A stretch of DNA of 64,000 bases from Streptomyces sparsogenes (GTDB taxonomy: Bacteria; Actinomycetota; Actinomycetes; Streptomycetales; Streptomycetaceae), in NCBI RefSeq assembly GCF_001704635.1, contig NZ_MAXF01000096.1, positions 147,160-211,159 of the forward strand, in the 5' to 3' direction. Below, piece after piece: positions 1 to 8,996 of the stretch (positions are counted from its first letter, which is position 1; the number at the start of each line of letters is the position of its first letter). The notes below the pieces were generated by a model that saw only the letters and a program-made list of their open reading frames with translations, did no database searches and was not told the DNA's origin. The translations under genes and the position numbers were made by a program.

Positions 1-229
1 CCTCGCCGCTGTCGAGCTCAAGGGCAACCTCGGCTCGATCGGCTACGGCCTCGCGGCCATCGGCCCCGGCGTCGGCGTCGGCATCATCTTCGGTAACGGC
101 ACCCAGGCGCTGGCCCGTCAGCCCGAGGCGGCCGGCCTGATCCGCGCCAACCAGATCCTCGGCTTCGTCCTCTGTGAGGCGCTCGCCCTGATCGGTCTGG
201 TCATGCCGTTCGTCTACCCGACCAAGTGA
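1..229 (+). CDS. atpE: ATP synthase Fo subunit c, 3' part
   Basis: This is the proton-carrying ring subunit of the membrane Fo sector. The window begins inside the gene and shows the last 75 residues; only the first few codons are missing, since the family is about 76-80 residues. Two hydrophobic helices are visible, joined by the polar loop ARQPEA. The second helix carries the proton-binding glutamate in the motif VLCEALAL, encoded at 176-178. The reading frame starts at base 2 and ends with TGA at 227-229. It is followed by atpF in the usual order of the operon. Confidence 0.97.
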   Translation, partial: LAAVELKGNLGSIGYGLAAIGPGVGVGIIFGNGTQALARQPEAAGLIRANQILGFVLCEALALIGLVMPFVYPTK

Positions 230-269
230 CCGCGGCGAACGACCGGTCCACCGGACGAAAGGCAATGAT

Positions 270-839
270 GTGAACGCCTTGACATTCCTGGCGGCTGATG
301 AGCCGGAGAACCCGCTCATCCCGCCGATCCCAGAGCTCGTCATCGGCCTCATCGCCTTCGCCATCGTCTTCGCTTTCTTCGCCAAGAAGCTCCTCCCGAA
401 CATCAACCGGGTTCTGGACGAGCGCCGTGCGGCGATCGAGGGCGGCATGGAGGAGGCCGAGGCCCGCAAGGCCGAGGCCCAGCAGGTCCTCGAGGACTAC
501 CGCGCCCAGCTCGCCGACGCCCGTCACGAGGCCGCGCGACTGCGCCAGGAGGCGCAGGAGCAGGGCGCCGCGCTCATCGCCGAGATGCGCGCGGAGGGCC
601 AGCGGCAGCGTGAGGAGATCATCGCCGCCGGCCACGCCCAGATCGAGGCCGACCGCAAGCAGGCGGCCCAGACGCTGCGCCAGGACGTCGGCAAGCTCGC
701 CACCGACCTGGCCGGCAAGATCGTCGGCGAGTCCCTCGAGGACGTCGCCCGGCAGGGCCGGATCATCGACCGGTTCCTCGACGAACTCGAGGCCAAGGCT
801 GAGGCGGCGGCCGAGACGAAGGCCGAGGCCGGCCGATGA
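270..839 (+). CDS. atpF: ATP synthase Fo subunit b
   Basis: This 189-residue protein is the peripheral stalk subunit that holds F1 against the Fo motor. It has one membrane segment at about residues 22-38, followed by a long charged Ala/Glu/Arg coiled coil to about residue 170. The start is GTG at 270, preceded by a GAAAGG ribosome site. The stop overlaps the atpH start in an ATGA at 836-839, so the two are translationally coupled. Codon use and length are normal for Streptomyces. Confidence 0.96.
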   Translation: MNALTFLAADEPENPLIPPIPELVIGLIAFAIVFAFFAKKLLPNINRVLDERRAAIEGGMEEAEARKAEAQQVLEDYRAQLADARHEAARLRQEAQEQGAALIAEMRAEGQRQREEIIAAGHAQIEADRKQAAQTLRQDVGKLATDLAGKIVGESLEDVARQGRIIDRFLDELEAKAEAAAETKAEAGR

Positions 840-1651
840 ACGGAGCGAGCCGTGAGGCACTGGGCGCGGCGCGCGAGCGCTTCGACGCGCTGACGGACAA
901 CACCTCCGTCGACGCCGCGACCCTCGCCGACGAGCTGGCCGCCGTCACCGCGCTGCTCGACCGTGAGGTCTCGCTGCGCCGGGTCCTCACCGACCCGGCG
1001 CAGCCCGGCGAGGCCAAGGCCGAGCTGGCCGGGCGCCTGCTGGCCGGCCAGGTCGGCGGCGAGGTCGTCGACCTGGTCTCCGGCATGGTCCGGTCCCGCT
1101 GGTCGCGCTCGCGCGACCTGGTGGACGCGACCGAGGAGCTGGCGGCCTCCGCCGACCTCGTGGCGGCCCAGCGCGCCGGTGTCCTCGACGACGTGGAGGA
1201 CGAGCTGTTCCGGTTCGGCCGGATCGTCTCCTCGTCCACCGAGCTGCGGTCCGCGCTGACCGACCGGGTCGCGACCACCTCGGCGAAGACCGCCCTGGTG
1301 CGCGAGCTGCTGGGCGGCCGGGCCAATCCGGTCACCGAACGGCTGGTCGGCCGTCTTGTCGCACAGCCGCGGGGACGTAGCCTGGAAGCGGGGCTGGAGG
1401 CCCTCTCGCGGCTGGCCGCGGCCCGCCGCGACCGCCTGGTCGTGGTGGTGACCTCGGCCGTGCCGCTCAGCGACCGGCAGAAGCAGCGCCTCGGCGCCGC
1501 CCTGGCGACGCTGTACGGCCACCAGGTGCACCTCAACCTGGACGTGGACCCGGCGGTCCTCGGCGGGATCGAGGTGCGCGTCGGCGACGAGATCATCGAC
1601 GGCACCATCGCCGACCGCCTGGACGAGGCGGCCCGGCGGATGGCCGGCTGA
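836..1651 (+). CDS. atpH: ATP synthase F1 subunit delta
   Basis: Delta links the b stalk to the top of the alpha3beta3 hexamer. The protein has 271 residues, about 90 more than the E. coli subunit, which is usual in actinobacteria. The conserved OSCP-type C-terminal region includes VVVTSAVPLSDRQ and ends in VGDEIIDGTIADRLDEA. It starts at ATG 836, overlapping the atpF stop by four bases. A 102-base gap follows before atpA. Confidence 0.96.
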   Translation: MNGASREALGAARERFDALTDNTSVDAATLADELAAVTALLDREVSLRRVLTDPAQPGEAKAELAGRLLAGQVGGEVVDLVSGMVRSRWSRSRDLVDATEELAASADLVAAQRAGVLDDVEDELFRFGRIVSSSTELRSALTDRVATTSAKTALVRELLGGRANPVTERLVGRLVAQPRGRSLEAGLEALSRLAAARRDRLVVVVTSAVPLSDRQKQRLGAALATLYGHQVHLNLDVDPAVLGGIEVRVGDEIIDGTIADRLDEAARRMAG

Positions 1652-1753
1652 GCCCGTCGCAGACTCGACAAGCCAACTCAACAAGCATGCAAGCGGCCCG
1701 AGTTGGGCCGTAGTCAGATACTTCGGGCCCAACAAGGAGAGCAGGGAACCCAG

Positions 1754-3325
1754 ATGGCGGAGCTCACGATCCGGCCGGAGGAGATCCGGGACGCACTGGA
1801 GAACTTTGTCCAGGCGTACAAGCCGGACGCGGCCTCGCGCGAGGAGGTCGGTACGGTCACCGTTGCCGGCGACGGCATCGCGAAGGTCGAAGGTCTTCCC
1901 TCGGCCATGGCGAACGAGCTGCTGAAGTTCGAGGACGGCACCCTCGGCCTCGCCCTCAACCTCGAGGAGCGCGAGATCGGCGCGGTCGTCCTCGGCGAGT
2001 TCAGCGGTATCGAAGAGGGCCAGCAGGTGCAGCGCACCGGCGAGGTGCTCTCGGTCGCCGTCGGCGAGGGCTACCTCGGCCGTGTCGTCGACCCGCTGGG
2101 CAACCCGATCGACGGCCTCGGCGAGATCGAGACCGAGGGCCGCCGCGCCCTCGAGCTGCAGGCCCCCACGGTCATGCAGCGCAAGTCGGTGCACGAGCCG
2201 ATGGAGACCGGCTACAAGGCCGTCGACGCCATGACCCCGATCGGCCGTGGCCAGCGTCAGCTGATCATCGGCGACCGGCAGACCGGCAAGACCGCGCTGG
2301 CCGTCGACACGATCATCAACCAGCGCGACAACTGGCGCTCGGGCGACCCGAAGAAGCAGGTCCGCTGCATCTACGTCGCCATCGGCCAGAAGGGCTCCAC
2401 CATCGCCGGCGTGCGCGCCGCGCTGGAGGAGGCCGGCGCCCTGGAGTACACCACGATCGTCGCCGCCCCGGCGTCCGACCCGGCGGGCTTCAAGTACCTG
2501 GCCCCCTACACCGGCTCGGCCATCGGCCAGCACTGGATGTACCAGGGCAAGCACGTCCTGATCGTCTTCGACGACCTGTCCAAGCAGGCCGACGCCTACC
2601 GCGCCGTCTCGCTGCTGCTGCGCCGCCCGCCGGGCCGCGAGGCGTACCCCGGTGACGTCTTCTACCTGCACTCCCGGCTGCTGGAGCGCTGCGCCAAGCT
2701 CTCCGACGACATGGGCGCCGGTTCGATGACCGGTCTGCCGATCGTCGAGACCAAGGCCAACGACGTCTCGGCGTTCATCCCGACCAACGTCATCTCCATC
2801 ACCGACGGCCAGTGCTTCCTGGAGTCCGACCTGTTCAACGCCGGCCAGCGCCCGGCTCTGAACGTCGGTATCTCGGTCTCCCGCGTCGGTGGCTCCGCCC
2901 AGCACCGGGCCATGCGCCAGGTGTCCGGCCGGCTCCGGGTGGACCTCGCCCAGTTCCGTGAGCTGGAGGCGTTCGCCGCCTTCGGCTCCGACCTGGACGC
3001 GGCCTCCAAGGCCTCGCTGGAGCGCGGTTCGCGCATGGTCGAGCTGCTGAAGCAGCCGCAGTACTCCCCGTTCGCCACCGAGGACCAGGTCGTCTCGATC
3101 TGGGCCGGCACCAACGGCAAGATGGACGACGTCCCGGTCGAGGACATCCGTCGCTTCGAGCGCGAGCTGCACGACTACCTGCACCGCGAGCACAAGGGCC
3201 TGATGACGAGCATCGTCGAGGGCGGCAAGATGTCCGACGACACCCTCGCCGCGCTGGGCGAGGCCGTGGACAGCTTCAAGCGCCAGTTCGAGACCTCGGA
3301 CGGCAAGCTGCTGGGCGAGGGCTGA
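1754..3325 (+). CDS. atpA: ATP synthase F1 subunit alpha
   Basis: Alpha is the non-catalytic nucleotide-binding subunit of the F1 hexamer. The predicted protein has 523 residues. The Walker A motif GDRQTGKT lies at residues 173-180, and the subunit signature PALNVGISVSRVGGSAQ is in the C-terminal half. The open frame extends upstream to 1703, but ATG 1754 (MAELTIRPEE) was chosen because it matches the usual N-terminus and has AAGGAGA and AGGG purine stretches upstream. atpG begins three bases after the stop. Confidence 0.97.
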   Translation: MAELTIRPEEIRDALENFVQAYKPDAASREEVGTVTVAGDGIAKVEGLPSAMANELLKFEDGTLGLALNLEEREIGAVVLGEFSGIEEGQQVQRTGEVLSVAVGEGYLGRVVDPLGNPIDGLGEIETEGRRALELQAPTVMQRKSVHEPMETGYKAVDAMTPIGRGQRQLIIGDRQTGKTALAVDTIINQRDNWRSGDPKKQVRCIYVAIGQKGSTIAGVRAALEEAGALEYTTIVAAPASDPAGFKYLAPYTGSAIGQHWMYQGKHVLIVFDDLSKQADAYRAVSLLLRRPPGREAYPGDVFYLHSRLLERCAKLSDDMGAGSMTGLPIVETKANDVSAFIPTNVISITDGQCFLESDLFNAGQRPALNVGISVSRVGGSAQHRAMRQVSGRLRVDLAQFRELEAFAAFGSDLDAASKASLERGSRMVELLKQPQYSPFATEDQVVSIWAGTNGKMDDVPVEDIRRFERELHDYLHREHKGLMTSIVEGGKMSDDTLAALGEAVDSFKRQFETSDGKLLGEG

Positions 3326-3327
3326 GC

Positions 3328-4242
3328 ATGGGTGCCCAACTCCGGGTCTACAAGAGGCGGATCAAGTCCATCTCTGCGACCAAGAAGATCACCAAGGCGA
3401 TGGAGATGATCGCCGCCTCGCGCGTCGTCAGGGCGCAGCGCCAGGTGGCCGCGTCGACTCCGTACGCCAGTGAGCTCACCCGGGCGGTGGGCGCGGTCGC
3501 CACCGGCTCCACCACCCAGCACCCGCTCACCACCGAGGCGGAGAACCCGACCCGGGCCGCGCTGCTGCTCATCACGAGCGACCGCGGTCTGGCCGGCGGC
3601 TACTCGGCGAACGTGATCAAGGCGGCCGAGCAGGCCACCAAGGCCCTCACCGCGCAGGGCAAGGAGGTCGACACCTACATCGTCGGCCGCAAGGGCGTCG
3701 CCTACTACGGCTTCCGTGAGTTCAAGGTCACGGAGTCGTGGACCGGCTTCACCGACAACCCGACCTACGCGGACGCCAAGAAGATCGCCGGCCCGCTGAT
3801 CGAGGCCGTCCAGAAGGACACGGCCGAGGGCGGCGTGGACGAGCTGCACATCGTCTACACCGAGTTCGTCTCGATGCTGACGCAGACCCCGGTCGAGCAC
3901 CGGCTGCTGCCGCTGAGCATGGAGAAGACGGCGGAGGAGACGGCGGCGAAGGACGTGATCGCGCCGCTGTACGAGTTCGAGCCGTCGGCGGAGGAGGTGC
4001 TCGACGCGCTGCTGCCGCGGTACGTCGAGTCCCGGATCTACAACGCCCTGCTCCAGGCGGCCGCGTCCAAGCACGCGGCCACCCGCCGGGCGATGAAGTC
4101 GGCGACCGACAACGCCGAAGAGCTCATCAAGTCGCTCACGCGGCTTGCCAACGCGGCCCGCCAGGCCGACATCACCCAGGAAATCAGCGAGATCGTCGGT
4201 GGCGCGAGCGCCCTGGCCGACGCCTCTGCGGGGAGTGACTGA
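3328..4242 (+). CDS. atpG: ATP synthase F1 subunit gamma
   Basis: Gamma is the rotating central stalk. The protein has 304 residues. The N-terminal helix begins MGAQLRVYKRRIKSI and the conserved C-terminal helix contains RRAMKSATDNAEELI; these two helices form the coiled-coil axle. The start at ATG 3328 lies two bases after the atpA stop, and atpD follows after five bases, so this is part of one polycistronic unit. Confidence 0.97.
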   Translation: MGAQLRVYKRRIKSISATKKITKAMEMIAASRVVRAQRQVAASTPYASELTRAVGAVATGSTTQHPLTTEAENPTRAALLLITSDRGLAGGYSANVIKAAEQATKALTAQGKEVDTYIVGRKGVAYYGFREFKVTESWTGFTDNPTYADAKKIAGPLIEAVQKDTAEGGVDELHIVYTEFVSMLTQTPVEHRLLPLSMEKTAEETAAKDVIAPLYEFEPSAEEVLDALLPRYVESRIYNALLQAAASKHAATRRAMKSATDNAEELIKSLTRLANAARQADITQEISEIVGGASALADASAGSD

Positions 4243-4247
4243 CAACT

Positions 4248-5702
4248 ATGACCACCACTGTTGAGCCGACCGCTCCTGCCGGCGTGGCCACTGGCCGCGT
4301 CGCGCGGGTCATCGGCCCGGTCGTCGACGTGGAGTTCCCCGTCGACGCGATGCCGGAGATCTACAACGCACTGCACGTCGAGGTCATCGACCCCTCCGAG
4401 GAGGGCAAGACCAAGACGCTCACCCTCGAGGTCGCCCAGCACCTCGGCGAGGGCCTGGTGCGGGCCATCTCGATGGAGCCCACCGACGGCCTGGTCCGCC
4501 AGGCCCCGGTGACCGACACCGGCGACGGCATCACCGTCCCGGTCGGCGACATGACCAAGGGCCGGGTGTTCAACACCCTGGGCAAGATCCTCAACGAGCC
4601 CGAGGCCGAGTCCGAGGTCACCGAGCGCTGGTCCATCCACCGCAAGGCCCCGGCCTTCGACCAGCTCGAGTCCAAGACCGAGATGTTCGAGACCGGCCTG
4701 AAGGTCGTGGACCTGCTGACCCCGTACGTCAAGGGCGGCAAGATCGGTCTGTTCGGCGGCGCGGGCGTCGGCAAGACCGTTCTCATCCAGGAAATGATCG
4801 TCCGTGTGGCCAAGCTGCACGAGGGCGTTTCCGTGTTCGCCGGCGTCGGCGAGCGCACCCGTGAGGGCAACGACCTCATGGTCGAGATGGAGGAGGCTGG
4901 CGTTCTCGACAAGACCGCGCTGGTCTTCGGCCAGATGGACGAGCCCCCGGGCACCCGTCTGCGGGTCGCCCTGGCCGGTCTGACCATGGCGGAGTACTTC
5001 CGCGATGTGCAGAAGCAGGACGTGCTGTTCTTCATCGACAACATCTTCCGCTTCACCCAGGCCGGTTCCGAGGTCTCGACCCTGCTCGGCCGCATGCCCT
5101 CCGCGGTGGGCTACCAGCCGAACCTGGCCGACGAGATGGGCATCCTCCAGGAGCGCATCACCTCGACCCGCGGTCACTCGATCACCTCGATGCAGGCGAT
5201 CTACGTCCCCGCGGACGACCTGACCGACCCGGCCCCGGCGACCACCTTCGCGCACCTCGACGCGACGACGGTGCTCTCCCGTCCGATCTCGGAGAAGGGC
5301 ATCTACCCGGCGGTGGACCCGCTGGACTCCACCTCCCGGATCCTGGACCCGCGGTACATCTCGCAGGACCACTACGACTGCGCCACGCGGGTCAAGTCGA
5401 TCCTGCAGAAGTACAAGGACCTGCAGGACATCATCAACATCCTCGGCATCGACGAGCTCGGCGAGGAGGACAAGCTCACCGTCTTCCGCGCCCGCCGCAT
5501 CGAGCGCTTCCTGTCGCAGAACACCCACGCGGCGAAGCAGTTCACCGGTGTGGACGGCTCGGACGTGCCGCTGGACGAGTCGATCGCCGCGTTCAACGCG
5601 ATCGCCGACGGTGAGTTCGACCACTTCCCGGAGCAGGCGTTCTTCATGTGTGGTGGTCTCGAGGACCTGAAGAAGAACGCGAAGGAGCTGGGCGTCTCCT
5701 GA
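4248..5702 (+). CDS. atpD: ATP synthase F1 subunit beta
   Basis: Beta carries the catalytic nucleotide sites. The protein has 484 residues, with Walker A GGAGVGKT at residues 170-177, the catalytic GERTREGND segment after it, and Walker B LFFIDNIFRF. The family signature PAVDPLDSTSR is present. It starts at ATG 4248 just after atpG. A strong hairpin follows the stop, before atpC. Confidence 0.98.
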   Translation: MTTTVEPTAPAGVATGRVARVIGPVVDVEFPVDAMPEIYNALHVEVIDPSEEGKTKTLTLEVAQHLGEGLVRAISMEPTDGLVRQAPVTDTGDGITVPVGDMTKGRVFNTLGKILNEPEAESEVTERWSIHRKAPAFDQLESKTEMFETGLKVVDLLTPYVKGGKIGLFGGAGVGKTVLIQEMIVRVAKLHEGVSVFAGVGERTREGNDLMVEMEEAGVLDKTALVFGQMDEPPGTRLRVALAGLTMAEYFRDVQKQDVLFFIDNIFRFTQAGSEVSTLLGRMPSAVGYQPNLADEMGILQERITSTRGHSITSMQAIYVPADDLTDPAPATTFAHLDATTVLSRPISEKGIYPAVDPLDSTSRILDPRYISQDHYDCATRVKSILQKYKDLQDIINILGIDELGEEDKLTVFRARRIERFLSQNTHAAKQFTGVDGSDVPLDESIAAFNAIADGEFDHFPEQAFFMCGGLEDLKKNAKELGVS

Positions 5703-5715
5703 CGCCGGAGCTCAC

Positions 5716-5749
5716 AGGAGAGGGGTGGGCCGCGTCCCGCCCCTCTCCT
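5716..5749 (+). terminator. hairpin between atpD and atpC
   Basis: Bases 5716-5729 pair with 5736-5749 over 14 bp with one G-T wobble, enclosing a 6-base loop. No T-run follows. It begins 13 bases after the atpD stop and ends 64 bases before the atpC start. It may cause partial termination or act as an RNA-processing stop; the assignment is inferred from structure alone. Confidence 0.6.
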
Positions 5750-5813
5750 CACGCCCGTTATCCTTTGACGAAAGCCCTGTCGTACCCGGCAGGTGGAGAC
5801 CCGAGGAGCCACG

Positions 5814-6191
5814 TTGGCTGCTGAGCTGCATGTCGAGATGGTCGCGGCGGACCGTAGTGTCTGGTCCGGCAAGGCCACCTTGGTCATCGCGCGCACCACA
5901 TCCGGTGACATCGGCGTCATGCCCGGCCACCAGCCGCTGCTCGGTGTGCTGGAGTCCGGCCCGGTGACCATCCGTACGAGCGAGGGCGGGACAGTCGTCG
6001 CCGCGGTGCACGGCGGGTTCATCTCGTTCTCCGACGACAAGCTCTCGGTGCTCGCCGAGATCGCGGAGCTGTCCGACGAGATCGATGTCAAGCGGGCGGA
6101 GCGGGCGCTGGAGCGCGCCAAGGCGGAGGCGGACGCCGCCGCCGAGCGGCGCGCCGACGTCCGGCTGCGCGCGGTGGCGGGAGCGCACTGA
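5814..6191 (+). CDS. atpC: ATP synthase F1 subunit epsilon
   Basis: Epsilon sits at the foot of the gamma stalk and inhibits ATP hydrolysis. The N-terminal beta-barrel contains TSGDIGVMPGHQPLL and the C-terminal part is two charged helices. The frame is open from GTG 5793, but TTG 5814 was chosen: it is preceded by GAGGAG at a six-base spacing and gives the usual N-terminus LAAELHVEM. The predicted length is 125 residues. It is the last gene of the operon. Confidence 0.93.
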   Translation: MAAELHVEMVAADRSVWSGKATLVIARTTSGDIGVMPGHQPLLGVLESGPVTIRTSEGGTVVAAVHGGFISFSDDKLSVLAEIAELSDEIDVKRAERALERAKAEADAAAERRADVRLRAVAGAH

Positions 6192-6214
6192 AACCTGTCA
6201 CGAACGGTCGAAAC

Positions 6215-6265
6215 CCTCAGCCGCGGGCCGCGCGGGGACTCCCCAGCGCCGGTCCGCGGCTGAGG
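6215..6265 (+). terminator. atp operon terminator
   Basis: A perfect 12-bp stem (6215-6226 with 6254-6265) encloses a 27-base loop that contains a smaller GGGGACTCCCC hairpin. It lies 24 bases after the atpC stop, and a short T5 run follows at about 6280. Its position and strength fit the end of the atp transcript. Confidence 0.7.
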
Positions 6266-6311
6266 CGATGCAGGTGCGGTTTTTCCGGATGACGCGAGGA
6301 GGTCGGTGAAG

Positions 6312-6767
6312 ATGGTCCTCGCTCTGCTCGTGAGCGGCGTGGTCGTCGCGCTGGTGGTGGTGGGGCTCTTCGTCTTCGGTCTGCGGCGGCGGCTGATCCA
6401 GCGCTCCGGCGGCACCTTCGACTGCTCACTGCGCTGGAACGCGCCCGGGCCCGAGGCCGAACCGGAGCCCAGCGGCAAGGGCTGGGTGTACGGGGTCGCC
6501 CGCTACAACGGTGACCGGATCGAGTGGTTCCGGGTCTTCTCCTACGCGCCCAGGCCGCGCCGGCTCCTGGAGCGCGCCTCGATCGAGGTACTGGAGCGCC
6601 GCACGCCGAAGGGCGAGGAGGAGCTCGCGCTGCTCTCCGACGCCGTGGTGCTGGCGTGTCTGCACAGCGGCACCCGGCTGGAGCTGGCGATGAGCGAGGA
6701 CGCGCTGACCGGCTTCCTCGCCTGGCTGGAGGCCGCCCCGCCCGGCCAGCGGGTCAACGTGGCCTGA
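6312..6767 (+). CDS. DUF2550 family membrane protein
   Basis: This 151-residue protein has one N-terminal membrane helix (about residues 2-24), a basic stop-transfer segment GLRRRLIQR, and a cytoplasmic domain containing GVARYNGDRIEWFRVFSY. Proteins of this family sit directly downstream of the atp operon in many actinobacteria; the function is unknown. A GAGGAGG ribosome site at 6296-6302 gives nine bases of spacing to ATG 6312. GTG 6306, only three bases from the site, is the alternative start. A role tied to the ATP synthase is only suggested by position. Confidence 0.85.
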   Translation: MVLALLVSGVVVALVVVGLFVFGLRRRLIQRSGGTFDCSLRWNAPGPEAEPEPSGKGWVYGVARYNGDRIEWFRVFSYAPRPRRLLERASIEVLERRTPKGEEELALLSDAVVLACLHSGTRLELAMSEDALTGFLAWLEAAPPGQRVNVA

Positions 6768-6834
6768 TGCCTGACGCCTGACGCCTGATGCCTGATGCCT
6801 GGCGCCTGATGCCTGGCGCCTGACGCCGCCTGAC
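6762..6834. repeat. 7-bp tandem repeat, GCCTGAY
   Basis: Nine contiguous 7-bp units of GCCTGAT/GCCTGAC/GCCTGGC run from 6762 to 6824, and a tenth follows at 6828-6834 after three extra bases. The first unit contains the stop codon of the DUF2550 gene. The array fills most of the gap before the convergent regulator gene. Confidence 0.9.
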
Positions 6835-6865
6835 GGGCCGGCGACGAACGGCCCCGGTCGCCTTC

Positions 6866-7531
6866 TCAGGGCCCGGCCACCCCCAACTCCCGGGCCAGCA
6901 CCGCCGCCTGCACCCGGCTGCGCAGCCCCAGCTTGCCGAGCACCCTGCTGACGTGGGTCTTCACCGTGGCCTCCGCCATGGCGAGGTGGTCGGCGATCTG
7001 GGCGTTGGACAGGCCCTGGCCGAGGGCGCCCAGCACCTCGCGCTCGCGCGGGGTGAGGGAGGCGAGCTCCGCCGGTTCGGCGGTGACGGTCGCGGTGGCG
7101 GACCGCGCGGCGCTCGGCCGGGCGAACTCGGCGATCAGTCGGCGGGTCACCGCGGGGGCGATCATGCCCTCGCCGCGGGCCACCGTCCGTACGGCCTCCA
7201 GAAGCCCGGCCGCCTCGCTGTCCTTGAGGAGGAAGCCCGCGGCCCCGGCGCGCAGCGCCCCGAAGACGTACTCGTCGAGGTCGAAGGTGGTCAGGACCAG
7301 GACGTCGGCCAGCTGCTCGGCGACGATCTCGCGGGTGGCCGACACCCCGTCCAGGCGCGGCATCTGGACGTCCATCAGCACCAGGTCGGGGCGCAGCTCC
7401 CGGGCCAGGCGCACGGCCTGTTCCCCGTCGGCCGCCTCCGCGATCACCTCGATGTCGGGCGCGGACCGCAGGATGAGCACCAGCCCGGCCCGTACGGCCA
7501 GCTGGTCTTCGGCGACGAGCACGCGGATCAC
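6866..7531 (-). CDS. LuxR/NarL-family response regulator
   Basis: This 221-residue transcription factor is the output of a two-component system. The receiver domain starts IRVLVAEDQ and has the phosphoacceptor Asp54 in LVLMDVQMP. The C-terminal LuxR helix-turn-helix contains LTPREREVL and ATVKTHVSRVLGKL. The start is GTG 7531, overlapping the kinase stop in a GTGA at 7528-7531, so it is translationally coupled to the kinase. Targets cannot be read from the sequence. Confidence 0.93.
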   Translation of the reverse strand: MIRVLVAEDQLAVRAGLVLILRSAPDIEVIAEAADGEQAVRLARELRPDLVLMDVQMPRLDGVSATREIVAEQLADVLVLTTFDLDEYVFGALRAGAAGFLLKDSEAAGLLEAVRTVARGEGMIAPAVTRRLIAEFARPSAARSATATVTAEPAELASLTPREREVLGALGQGLSNAQIADHLAMAEATVKTHVSRVLGKLGLRSRVQAAVLARELGVAGP

Positions 7532-8829
7532 CGGTTCGAGGCTCCTTTGCCGTCGAGGTTGCGGTCGAGATTGCGGTCCGGGTTGCGGTCCGGGTTGCGG
7601 CTGAGGGTGCCGCCCAGGGGCAGGACCGCCCGTACGCGCCACACCGTGCCGGACGCCCCGGGGCGCGGGCCCGCCTGGAGGGTGCCGCCGAGCACGGAGA
7701 CGCGCTCGCGCATCCCGACCACGCCCATCCCCGAGCCGGGCGCCCGGGGGCGGCGGCCCGGGCGCTTGTCGTACGGGCTGGTCACGCTGACCTCCAGGGC
7801 GCCGGCCGCCGACGGGCCCTCGGCGTCGTGGGCGAGGCGCACGGTCACCTCGCCGGGGGCCGCGTGCTTGAGGGCGTTGGTCAGGGACTCCTGGACGATG
7901 CGGTACGCGGCGAGCTCGACCGGGGCGGGGAGCGGGGCGGCGCCCGGCGGGCGTTCGTCGCACAGCGCGAACTCCAGCCCGCTGACGGCGGCGTCCGAGC
8001 GGGCGCGCTCGACCAGCGAGTCGAGGGCGTCGAGGGTGGGCGCCGCGGTGGGTTCCGTCTCCCCGCCCGCGTCGCGCAGCAGCTCGATGAGGGTGCGCAT
8101 CTCGGCCAGGCCCCGCACGCTGTTCTCCCGGATGACGCCGAGCGCCTGGTCGGTGGCGGCGGCGTCGCCCAGGGAGAGCGCGGCGGTGGAGTGGATGGCG
8201 ATGGCCGACAGATGGCCCGCGACCCGGTCGTGCAGCTCGCGGGCCATCCGGGCGCGCTCGGCCACCACCGCCTCCCGCCGGTCCAGCTCCGCCAGCAGGG
8301 CCGTCCGTTCGGCCTCGAGACGGGCGGCCTCGGCGGCCTCCCGGTGGTTGCGCACGATGGCCCCGGTGCCGGCCGGGGCGAAGGTGAGCAGGGCGGCCAT
8401 CACGCCGATGAACAGCGACTCGGGGGTGCGCAGCAGCGCCAGCGGCACGACCGTGGCCGCCACGGTGACCATCCCGCAGGCGGAGGGCAGCCGCCGGGCC
8501 AGGGGCGCCGGGCCGTAGAGGACCGCCGCGTACACCACGTCCGTGTACATCAGGACGGTGGCGATGAGCGAGCCGCCGCACAGGTCCACGGCCAGGGCGG
8601 CGGTGCCGAGCGCCAGGGCGGTCCCGGGCGCCACCCGGCGCAGCAGTTCGGCGCCGGCCATGGCGACGAGGGAGGTGACCGTCCACACGTGGGGGAGGAC
8701 CACGGGGCCCAGGTCGCCGAGGTAGACCCCGCCGCTCAGCCCCAGCGCCATCAGCAGCAGTCCGCCGAGCAGCCCGCCCGAGGCGATGGCGACGTCGACG
8801 CGGTGCGGCGGCGGCAGACGGGGCGGCAT
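7528..8829 (-). CDS. HPK7-type sensor histidine kinase
   Basis: This 433-residue kinase is the partner of the overlapping response regulator. The N-terminal half has about five hydrophobic segments (residues 12-155) and no large extracellular domain, so the signal may be sensed in or near the membrane. The H-box is MARELHDRV with His200. The ATP-binding domain includes ESLTNALKHA and GMGVVGMRERV. The start ATG 8829 was chosen because the upstream frame is not protein-like. The C-terminus ends in a short Asn-Pro-Asp-Arg repeat made by a 12-bp tandem duplication. Confidence 0.9.
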   Translation of the reverse strand: MPPRLPPPHRVDVAIASGGLLGGLLLMALGLSGGVYLGDLGPVVLPHVWTVTSLVAMAGAELLRRVAPGTALALGTAALAVDLCGGSLIATVLMYTDVVYAAVLYGPAPLARRLPSACGMVTVAATVVPLALLRTPESLFIGVMAALLTFAPAGTGAIVRNHREAAEAARLEAERTALLAELDRREAVVAERARMARELHDRVAGHLSAIAIHSTAALSLGDAAATDQALGVIRENSVRGLAEMRTLIELLRDAGGETEPTAAPTLDALDSLVERARSDAAVSGLEFALCDERPPGAAPLPAPVELAAYRIVQESLTNALKHAAPGEVTVRLAHDAEGPSAAGALEVSVTSPYDKRPGRRPRAPGSGMGVVGMRERVSVLGGTLQAGPRPGASGTVWRVRAVLPLGGTLSRNPDRNPDRNLDRNLDGKGASNR

Positions 8830-8996
8830 GGGTCCATCACAGCACGCGTCCGCCGCGACCGCGTCCGCTTCCGGGGGACTCCGGGCCGCGCGGCGTACAT
8901 CGAAGGATGCAGTCCGGTTTCGTCGTCGCCGACGACGCGACGGTCCGGATCGTGCGGGACGGTAAGGGGGGTGGGCGTGAGAAGGGAGAACAGGCC

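Noticed and set aside
524..3193. 889-codon minus-strand frame opposite atpH-atpA
   Set aside because: It is antisense to well-identified ATP synthase genes and has high-GC shadow composition.
6866..8686. 606-codon frame ending in the LuxR regulator
   Set aside because: The N-terminal part is an out-of-frame reading of the kinase; the regulator starts at GTG 7531.
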